Part shown: piece by piece, positions 56,364 to 64,000 of the stretch
Layout of the letters: each line of letters starts with the position of its first letter
How positions within the stretch are numbered: the first letter of the stretch is position 1
Assembly: GCF_000175195.1 (NCBI RefSeq)
Contig: NZ_ACQL01000085.1
Location: 62,001 to 126,000 of the forward strand
DNA: 64,000 bases
Reading direction: 5' to 3'
DNA from: Actinobacillus minor NM305
Lineage (GTDB): Bacteria > Pseudomonadota > Gammaproteobacteria > Enterobacterales > Pasteurellaceae
The notes under the pieces: generated by a model
Databases searched by the model: none
What the model was told of the DNA's origin: nothing
Seen by the model: the letters and a program-made list of their open reading frames with translations, nothing else
Position numbers and translations under genes: made by a program

Positions 56364-57040
56364 TGAGTTGCACCCGTAGAGACTTCGTCTCAGGGGCAGG
56401 TGCAATCGCTGTGGTAGCAAGTACAGGGCTTGCTACCGGAGTCAGCCTTGCTACTGGGAAAGAAGAAAAGAAAATTCGCTATGCGATGGTGCATGACGAA
56501 AATGCCTGTATCGGCTGTACTGCTTGTATGGACGCTTGTCGCACAACAAACAAAGTTCCGGAAGGTGTTTCTCGTTTAGAGATCATTCGTAGTGAGCCTT
56601 ATGGCGAATTCCCTAACGTTAAATATGAATTTTTCCGTCAGTCTTGCCAACACTGTTCTAATGCACCTTGTGTAAGTGTTTGCCCGACCGGAGCCTCCTT
56701 TGTCGATCCTGAAACAGGCATTGTGGATGTTCATTCAGATTTATGCGTAGGTTGCCAATATTGTATCGCAGTATGCCCGTATCGTGTTCGTTTTATCCAC
56801 CCAGAGAAAAAATCTGCTGATAAATGTAACTTCTGTCGTGATACCAATCTTGCTGAAGGCAAACAACCGGCTTGTGTGGAAGCCTGCCCAACGAAGGCAT
56901 TAACATTTGGTGACATGAACGATCCAAACAGTGCTGTGGTACAAAAAGTCCGTCAAAATCCGGTTTATCGTACAAAAGTGAATTTAGGTACAGAGCCGAA
57001 TTTATACCACATTCCATTTGGTAAAGGGGAGCATAGATAA
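56363..57040 (+). CDS. nrfC: Four-cluster ferredoxin subunit NrfC
   Basis: A 225-residue periplasmic iron-sulfur protein exported by the Tat system (TRRDFVSGAGAIAVV at residues 4-18). Four 4Fe-4S sites are seen: CIGCTACMDAC, CQHCSNAPCVSVCP, CVGCQYCIAVCP and CNFCRDTN with CVEACP. It passes electrons from the quinol oxidase NrfD to NrfB. Overlaps both neighbours by one base, so translation is coupled. Confidence 0.96.
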   Translation: MSCTRRDFVSGAGAIAVVASTGLATGVSLATGKEEKKIRYAMVHDENACIGCTACMDACRTTNKVPEGVSRLEIIRSEPYGEFPNVKYEFFRQSCQHCSNAPCVSVCPTGASFVDPETGIVDVHSDLCVGCQYCIAVCPYRVRFIHPEKKSADKCNFCRDTNLAEGKQPACVEACPTKALTFGDMNDPNSAVVQKVRQNPVYRTKVNLGTEPNLYHIPFGKGEHR

Positions 57041-58005
57041 TGAGTAACTATATTCCATTTCAAACCCCAAATTTAGTGTGGGACAGCACCATTGCCATTT
57101 ATCTCTTTTTATTAGGGATTGCTTCAGGTTCTGTGCAGTTAGCTATTGCTTACCGCAATAGCGTGAAGGTTGAAAAGCCCAGTGAAAACTGGATTATTCG
57201 CAGTGCTGCGGTACTAGGCACTATTCCAACGATTATCGGTTTAACCTTGTTGATCTTTCACTTAACAAAACCGTGGACGTTCTGGAAATTAATGTTCAAC
57301 TATAATGGCAGTTCTGTGATGTCAATGGGCGTAATGCTTTTCCAAGTCTATATGGCAGTATTAGTCATTTGGATTGCCATTATGTTTAAAGACTGGATTG
57401 CAAACCTTGTGCATCGTTATTTTCCTGCATTCAAATTCCTCTTAGGCTGGATTGATTTTGCAGAGAATAAATTGCTCAAAGCAGTTGAATTTGTGCTATT
57501 CGTTTTAGCTGCCGTATTAGGGGCTTATACTGGTTTCTTACTTTCAGCATTGATTAGCTATCCAATGCTAAACAACCCGGTTCTCCCGGCATTATTCCTT
57601 GCTTCCGGGACATCATCGGGGATTGCAGCAACTTTCTTAATGATTTTAATTGCTGGTAAGTTATCTGGACATAGTCAAGAAGTGAGCTTTATTCATAAAT
57701 TTGAAGTGCCGATTATGGTCACTGAATTAGGTTTATTAGTTTGCTTCTTTGTCGGCTTACATTTTGGTGGCGGCGATAAAACCCTTGCATTACACAATGC
57801 CTTATCCGGTTTCTGGGGAATGGTATTCTGGATTGGCGTGTTCTTTATCGGGATTTTAATTCCATTAGTTGCTAACATTTTTGGTGGCGATAAAGTTAAA
57901 CACAGTGTAAAAATCATTATTTTAGTCTCTATTTTTGACTTAATTGGGGTACTCTGTTTACGTTATTTTATCCTCTATGCAGGACAATTAACGGTTGCAA
58001 GTTAA
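57040..58005 (+). CDS. nrfD: Quinol-oxidising membrane subunit NrfD
   Basis: A 321-residue integral membrane protein of the NrfD/PsrC family with eight or nine spans. It takes electrons from menaquinol and gives them to NrfC. TPNLVWDSTIAIYLFLLGIASGSVQLAI and the Gly/Ser-rich LLSALISYPMLNNPVLPALFLASGTSSGIA segment are typical. Last gene of nrfABCD; the haem-attachment genes nrfEFG do not follow here, so maturation of the CWTCK haem must be handled elsewhere. Confidence 0.95.
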   Translation: MSNYIPFQTPNLVWDSTIAIYLFLLGIASGSVQLAIAYRNSVKVEKPSENWIIRSAAVLGTIPTIIGLTLLIFHLTKPWTFWKLMFNYNGSSVMSMGVMLFQVYMAVLVIWIAIMFKDWIANLVHRYFPAFKFLLGWIDFAENKLLKAVEFVLFVLAAVLGAYTGFLLSALISYPMLNNPVLPALFLASGTSSGIAATFLMILIAGKLSGHSQEVSFIHKFEVPIMVTELGLLVCFFVGLHFGGGDKTLALHNALSGFWGMVFWIGVFFIGILIPLVANIFGGDKVKHSVKIIILVSIFDLIGVLCLRYFILYAGQLTVAS

Positions 58006-58015
58006 ACCTTCTCTC

Positions 58016-58057
58016 AAGCGGTTATTTTTGTAAAAAGTTTTGCAAAAATGACCGCTT
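58016..58057. terminator. Inverted uptake-signal terminator after nrfD
   Basis: AAGCGGTTATTTTTG and CAAAAATGACCGCTT pair at 14 of 15 positions around a 12-base loop. It begins 11 bases after nrfD and is followed by T-rich sequence. Confidence 0.8.
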
Positions 58058-58150
58058 TCTCGTTTTTCTATTAGCAAAAAAGCCTGTTTTCCTGTAAACT
58101 GTTATCCCGTCCTGATGGTTTACTTCGCTTTTAAAAGTAAACTTTCTTAA

Positions 58151-59824
<1,674 letters not shown>

Positions 59825-59843
59825 TTTAAACATTTAAGAAAAT

Positions 59844-59887
59844 AAGCGGTCTGTTTTTTGCAAATTTTGCAATAAAACAGACCGCTT
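59844..59887. terminator. Inverted uptake-signal terminator after pyrG
   Basis: A 14-bp perfect stem AAGCGGTCTGTTTT with its complement around a 16-base loop, then a T-rich run. Confidence 0.85.
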
Positions 59888-60003
59888 TTGTATTTTATAT
59901 CAGCCATAAAACATGAAAAAGATCAAAACAAAACACTAAAATGTTATTTATATTTTACATTTCTGATATTAAAGAGGTAAAATAAAACTCAGTTGAACAT
60001 TTT

Positions 60004-60009
60004 AGGAGG
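60004..60009 (+). promoter_or_regulatory. Ribosome-binding site deciding the pnuC start
   Basis: A perfect AGGAGG lies four bases before the ATG at 60014. An in-frame TTG at 59993 lies upstream of it and is therefore not the start. Confidence 0.8.
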
Positions 60010-60013
60010 CTAT

Positions 60014-60748
60014 ATGAATTCAACATCTCTTCTTACCAAACTTAAACAGGAACTCTTTAGTGGTTGGACTAAATTTGAAGCCAGTTGGCTATTGCTTTTT
60101 CTTGCAATTCAGATAGGTATTTTTGTTATTCAGCCTGACTCTTGGATTGCAACCATTGCCGCAATCACAGGTATTTTATGTGTGGTTTTTGTCGGTAAAG
60201 GTAAAATCAGTAACTATTTCTTTGGTCTGATCTCTGTTTCACTTTACGCTTACATTTCTTATACATTTAAATTATACGGCGAAATGATGCTTAACTTATT
60301 GGTTTACGTACCGGTTCAGTTTATTGGATTTTACTTCTGGCGTAAAAATATGACTAATCAAAACACCGTAAATACTGCTGGTGCAAGCGAAGTTATTGCC
60401 AAAGCGCTCAACGCCAAACAGTGGGGGATTTTAGCCATTGTGACTGTAATCGGTACTTTCTCTTATATTGAATTATTAAAATATCTCGGCAGTGCATTAG
60501 CCGTATTAGACGGTGCGACGGTTGTGATTTCTATTGTTGCTCAAGTCTTAATGATTATGCGTTATCGTGAGCAATGGGCATTATGGATTATTGTGAATAT
60601 AATGACTATCTCTCTTTGGGCGGTAATGTATTTCCAAAATGGCGAAACAAGTACGCCATTATTAGTGATGTATATGATGTATTTATGTAACTCCATTTAT
60701 GGTTACTACAACTGGATTCAGTTAGAAAAACGACATCATCAGCACTAA
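60014..60748 (+). CDS. pnuC: Nicotinamide riboside transporter PnuC
   Basis: A 244-residue inner-membrane protein with seven predicted spans that imports nicotinamide riboside, the NAD precursor that V-factor-dependent Pasteurellaceae need. Typical PnuC sequence includes LWIIVNIMTISLWAVMYFQNGETSTPLLVMYMMYLCNSIYGYYNW near the C-terminus (about residues 190-234), with the conserved Trp-rich end. The paired NadR system is not in the window. A clear terminator follows. Confidence 0.93.
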   Translation: MNSTSLLTKLKQELFSGWTKFEASWLLLFLAIQIGIFVIQPDSWIATIAAITGILCVVFVGKGKISNYFFGLISVSLYAYISYTFKLYGEMMLNLLVYVPVQFIGFYFWRKNMTNQNTVNTAGASEVIAKALNAKQWGILAIVTVIGTFSYIELLKYLGSALAVLDGATVVISIVAQVLMIMRYREQWALWIIVNIMTISLWAVMYFQNGETSTPLLVMYMMYLCNSIYGYYNWIQLEKRHHQH

Positions 60749-60754
60749 AATAAT

Positions 60755-60788
60755 ATGCCCTCGTGTGTATTAAAACAAACGAGGGCAT
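60755..60788. terminator. Terminator between pnuC and add
   Basis: ATGCCCTCGT/ACGAGGGCAT, a 10-bp stem with a 14-base loop, followed by TTTTAATT; between convergent genes. Confidence 0.8.
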
Positions 60789-60793
60789 TTTAA

Positions 60794-61824
60794 TTAAAGG
60801 CTTATTGCATAGCGTTGCATAATATACGCTTGTAAGGCTTTTTTATCTCTCTCATTTAAAAATGCAGCTTGAATCGCATTCTTTAGCAGCTGTTTTGCTT
60901 CTTCCTCTTTTAGCTGATAATCGGCTTCTAATAAACGAAATTCTTGCTGAATATAGGTTTGTGAAACCGTCATATTATCTGTGTTCAAGGTTGCTAAAAT
61001 GCCTTTTATTAAGAAGGTTCTGAGCGGATAGTCATGCAAGTTCTCCGTTGCTTTTGTTTGTAAATTGCTACAAGGACACATCTCAAGCGCAACGCGATCT
61101 CCTGATAAACGTTGCATCACATCTTCCGATTCTACTGCTCGAATCCCATGCCCAATGCGTTTTGCACCTAGGTCTAGCGCTTGCGCAACATTTTCTGCAC
61201 CAGCCGCTTCTCCAGCGTGAATAGTAAAAGGGACGCCTAATGCATTCGCTAATTCAAATATTTGGCTAAAATCTTTTGTCGGATAACCTGCTTCCGGGCC
61301 TGCTAAATCAATCGCGACCACACCTGCTGATGAATCCGTTAAAAACTGTTTAGCAACACGTACTGTTTCTAAATTTCCCTCTAAAGATCCAATACCTCGT
61401 AAACAGCACAAAATCAAGTTTACTTTAAATAAAGAGGATTGTTCCAGTCCATGTTGTAATCCTTTTAAGGCAGTTTCAACAACCTGAGATTGTATTAGCC
61501 CTTTTTTTGTATGTAGCTGTGGTGCAAAACGAATTTCCGCATAAGCTATGCCTTGCGCATCTAAACGCTTGACAAGATCACAAACAGCGGAAGTGATTGC
61601 TTCCCCTGTTTGTAATAACGAAACAGGAATCGCAAAGCATTCTAAATACTGATTGAGATCACTACAATCTTTAGGTGCAGAAATTAACGGTAGTAACTGT
61701 TCAACTCTTTTTACCGGTAATGCAATGTGTTGTTTCTCCGCCCATTCAAGCATCCATTCTCAGGAGAAAGAGAACCATCTAGATGAAGATGGAGATCTAT
61801 TAATCCATATTTTTTAAGATTCAT
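60794..61824 (-). pseudogene. add: Adenosine deaminase, frameshifted near the 5' end
   Basis: The gene would deaminate adenosine to inosine in purine salvage. The long frame (60794-61753, 319 residues) has the later family motifs: IDLAGPEAGYP, FTIHAGEAAGAENV, GAKRIGHGIRAV and LNTDNMTVS. It lacks the N-terminal HxH zinc motif. That motif exists just upstream in another frame: the ATG at 61824 starts MNLKKYGLIDLHLHLDGSLSPE, after which this frame runs out of homology and stops at about 61711. One missing (or two extra) base near 61758 explains the break. Either a true mutation or a sequencing error. Confidence 0.85.
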
Positions 61825-61859
61825 TTCGATATAACTACCTTAAGCCATACAACAATCTT

Positions 61860-62882
61860 TTACGCTTTCGCACGATATTTAGCGTGTTGTTTTACCGCTT
61901 TACGAATTTGACGAACATTGGTACGGCGGCGATTTTTAGTAACATCTACCTTCGTTTCTGTTTCTGCCGGCAAGCCAACCAGCTCACGCAAATAGTTTAC
62001 CTGTTCTAAGCCCATTTCTTCCCAACCGCCACGAGGTAAACTTTTTTCCAGTTTGATATTACCATAGCGAATACGGATCAAACGGCTCACTTCAACACCT
62101 TGTGATTCCCATAAACGGCGCACTTCACGATTACGCCCTTCGGTTAAAGTTACATCAAACCATTGGTTAATCCCAGTGCCGCCTACGGCTTTAATTTGTT
62201 TAAAGTTTGCCGGTCCGTCTTCTAATTGCACGCCTTTGCGTAAACGTTGAAGCATAGCTTCATCAACATTACCAAAAACACGCACAGAATATTCACGCTC
62301 AACTTCACGGCTTGGGTGCATTAAACGGTTAGCTAATTCGCCATCGGTGGTGAAAAGCAGTAGCCCCGAAGTGTTAATATCTAAACGCCCCACCGCAACC
62401 CAACGAGAACCCGTTAAACGAGGTAAACGGTCGAAAACTGTTGCTCGTCCTTCCGGATCTGAACGTGTACACAGTTCGCCTTCCGGTTTGTAATACATTA
62501 GCACACGACAAATCTCTTTTTGGGTTGGAATCAGGTTGATCAAATGACCATCAATACGGATTTTGGTTGCTGAACTCACTTGAACACGATCGCCAAGCGA
62601 AGCTATTTTACCATCAACACTCACACGCCCAGCGGCGATGATTTCTTCTAATTCACGGCGAGAACCTTGCCCTGCACGCGCCAAAATTTTCTGTAATTTT
62701 TCGCCAACAACCTTCTCTTTCTTTTCATTTAAGACTGGAGAAGCGGTCGGTTTTGCTGTTTTTTTTGCAATAAGCGGTTTAGAGGTTGGACGAGTCGCTC
62801 GCTTTTCATTGCGTTCTGCAAGGCGAGGATTTTTATTCGCTACTGTCGATTTTGTTGTTTGTTTGGTTTGAAAAGTTTTCAT
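61860..62882 (-). CDS. rluB: 23S rRNA pseudouridine-2605 synthase RluB
   Basis: A 340-residue pseudouridine synthase. A basic, Thr/Lys/Pro-rich leader (residues 1-58) precedes an S4 RNA-binding domain ([31 protein letters not shown]) and the RsuA-type catalytic domain with the nucleophilic Asp in [17 protein letters not shown] and [14 protein letters not shown] basic tail ends the protein. Upstream yciO is on the same strand, 57 bases away, as in other gammaproteobacteria. Confidence 0.95.
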   Translation of the reverse strand: MKTFQTKQTTKSTVANKNPRLAERNEKRATRPTSKPLIAKKTAKPTASPVLNEKKEKVVGEKLQKILARAGQGSRRELEEIIAAGRVSVDGKIASLGDRVQVSSATKIRIDGHLINLIPTQKEICRVLMYYKPEGELCTRSDPEGRATVFDRLPRLTGSRWVAVGRLDINTSGLLLFTTDGELANRLMHPSREVEREYSVRVFGNVDEAMLQRLRKGVQLEDGPANFKQIKAVGGTGINQWFDVTLTEGRNREVRRLWESQGVEVSRLIRIRYGNIKLEKSLPRGGWEEMGLEQVNYLRELVGLPAETETKVDVTKNRRRTNVRQIRKAVKQHAKYRAKA

Positions 62883-62938
62883 TTAGCGTTCCTATTGTCG
62901 CTTTCACAAGCGTCGATAATCAAAGGCAGAATCTCTGC

Positions 62939-63556
62939 CTATAAAAATGGGGTTAAATCGCCCGAGCCTTCACGAATAATGACTGGGCTGTCGTCTGTTA
63001 AATCAATCACGGTAGTTGGCTCTGCGCCTAAATACCCTCCGTGGATAATCAAATCAACTTGACGTTCTAACAGATCTCGAATTGCCTCGGGATCTGATTG
63101 AGTGATTTCTTCATCAGGTAGCATTAACGAGCAAGACAAAATCGGTTCGCCTAGTGCAGAAATCAAAGCTAACGCAATTTCATTTTGTGGCACACGAATC
63201 CCGATGGTTTTTCGCTTCGTTAATAAACGGCGAGGGACATCTTTTGTTGCCGGCAAAATAAAGGTGTAAGGATTTGGCACGTTATTTTTAATTAAGCGAT
63301 AGGCTTGGTTACTAACCATTGCATAATTGGACAATTCCGATAAATCGCTACAAACTAACGTAAAGTTATGGTTTTCTGGCAATTTTCGGATTTTGACAAT
63401 GCGCTCCATTGCCGATTTATTTCCTATCGCACAACCTAATGCATAACCAGAATCAGTCGGATAAATAATAACACCATCATTTTTGATAATTTCGACCGCT
63501 TGGTTAATTAAACGAGGCTGTGGGTTATCAGGGTGAATATAGAAAAATTGGCTCAT
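62939..63556 (-). CDS. yciO: YciO (YrdC/Sua5-family) protein
   Basis: A 205-residue protein of the YrdC/Sua5 fold in the YciO branch: MSQFFYIHPDNPQPRLI at the start, then GVIIYPTDSGYALGCAIG and KTIGIRVPQNEIALALISALGEPILSCSLMLP. TsaC/Sua5 relatives make threonylcarbamoyl-AMP for tRNA t6A; YciO itself has weak or uncertain activity and binds double-stranded RNA-like ligands in some reports. The ATG at 63556 fits the family; the frame extends to 63613 without support. It pairs with rluB downstream. Confidence 0.88.
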   Translation of the reverse strand: MSQFFYIHPDNPQPRLINQAVEIIKNDGVIIYPTDSGYALGCAIGNKSAMERIVKIRKLPENHNFTLVCSDLSELSNYAMVSNQAYRLIKNNVPNPYTFILPATKDVPRRLLTKRKTIGIRVPQNEIALALISALGEPILSCSLMLPDEEITQSDPEAIRDLLERQVDLIIHGGYLGAEPTTVIDLTDDSPVIIREGSGDLTPFL

Positions 63557-63630
63557 TATTTTGCGTAATGGATAAAGAAAATTAAGGCTGTTATTATACA
63601 TTATCCTAAGCAATTCTACTTAAAAAATAA

Positions 63631-63662
63631 ACGCCTTTCTGAAAGAAAATCAAGAAAGGCGT
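63631..63662 (-). terminator. Terminator of gnd
   Basis: A 10-bp stem ACGCCTTTCT/AGAAAGGCGT with a 12-base loop; on the minus strand TTATTTTTT follows. It lies 22 bases after the gnd stop. Confidence 0.85.
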
Positions 63663-63683
63663 AAATGAAGTTAAGAGATAAAA

Positions 63684-64000
63684 CTACACATCGTAAGTGG
63701 TCGATGCCGTATTCCCACCACGACCAGTCCAGTTAGTGTGGAAGAACTCGCCGCGTGGTTTGTCGGTACGCTCATAGGTGTGTGCGCCGAAGTAGTCACG
63801 TTGTGCTTGAAGTAAGTTTGCCGGCACTCGCTCAGAGGTATAACCGTCTAAGAAGGTGATTGCGCTTGCCATACAAGGCATTGGGATACCCACTTCGATA
63901 GACTTCGCTACTACTTTACGCCAATCGCTTAAGGCGTTTTCTAAAATGCCTTTGAAGTACGCATCTGACCCTAAGAAGATTAAATCCGGGTTCGCTTCGT
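63684..64000 (-). CDS. gnd: 6-phosphogluconate dehydrogenase, C-terminal part (cut by window edge)
   Basis: About 105 C-terminal residues are present. The sequence ANPDLIFLGSDAYFKG, MPCMASAITFLDGYTSERVPANLLQAQRDYFGAHTYERTD (positions 63760-63880) and the ending FFHTNWTGRGGNTASTTYDV is the highly conserved substrate-binding tail of Gnd, which oxidises 6-phosphogluconate to ribulose 5-phosphate in the pentose phosphate pathway. The N-terminus lies beyond 64000. Its terminator is at 63631-63662. Confidence 0.96.
   Translation of the reverse strand, partial: EANPDLIFLGSDAYFKGILENALSDWRKVVAKSIEVGIPMPCMASAITFLDGYTSERVPANLLQAQRDYFGAHTYERTDKPRGEFFHTNWTGRGGNTASTTYDV

Noticed and set aside
59888-60013. 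Riboswitch or NadR site upstream of pnuC
   Set aside because: The stretch is AT-rich with no stable multi-stem structure and no convincing NadR palindrome.

Overview
The window looks like a contiguous piece of a Pasteurellaceae chromosome. Most housekeeping proteins (TehB, RsmD, the YciU-type DNA mimic, HbpA, ErpA, LPS and nitrite-reductase genes) read like Haemophilus/Actinobacillus homologues. The short uptake-signal core ACAAGCGGT recurs through the intergenic regions, several times as an inverted pair inside a terminator. The Haemophilus influenzae core AAGTGCGGT was noticed only once. This points to the Actinobacillus/Mannheimia/Bibersteinia side of the family. The species cannot be fixed from the sequence alone.

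Layout. 1-24.2 kb is ordinary core genome: partial thrC, glpT, a HAD phosphatase, mgsA, a mannose-family PTS operon (manXYZ plus a fourth small membrane protein), yccS, hfq-hflX, mlaA, metJ, yhdT-panF, envelope lipoproteins, yecM/argS, obgE, hbpA, menA, trmO, a SIMPL-domain protein and erpA. 24.4-45.0 kb is an O-antigen locus between erpA and rpsU: wzz, a visibly AT-richer central cassette (25.5-37.8 kb), a GmrSD-like nuclease gene, the rml (dTDP-L-rhamnose) genes with a Uma2-type nuclease gene wedged between rmlD and rmlC, and the ligase waaL. 45-64 kb returns to core genome: rpsU-dnaG, cstA, an NlpE-like lipoprotein, a DciA-like gene, tehB, rsmD, ilvGM, nrfABCD, pyrG, pnuC, a frameshifted adenosine deaminase, rluB, yciO and partial gnd.

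How it works together. The O-antigen locus appears to encode a Wzy-dependent glycan: WbaP-type initiating transferase, three glycosyltransferases (one of a rhamnosyltransferase family fed by RmlBADC), a pyruvyl-transferase-family enzyme, flippase, EpsG-like polymerase, Wzz and WaaL. The same cassette holds a complete phosphocholine pathway: LicB (choline uptake), a bifunctional LicC-LicA fusion, a second free-standing LicC, and LicD, which would place phosphocholine on the glycan. No CAAT-type phase-variation repeats were seen.

The most interesting points are the doubled cytidylyltransferase in the phosphocholine module, two nuclease-family genes embedded in the O-antigen operon, a two-copy nested palindromic repeat, the add frameshift, and several well-formed regulatory sites (CRP, MetJ, LacI/PurR-type, FNR and NarP-like). 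No tRNA, rRNA, insertion sequence, prophage or CRISPR array was recognised.
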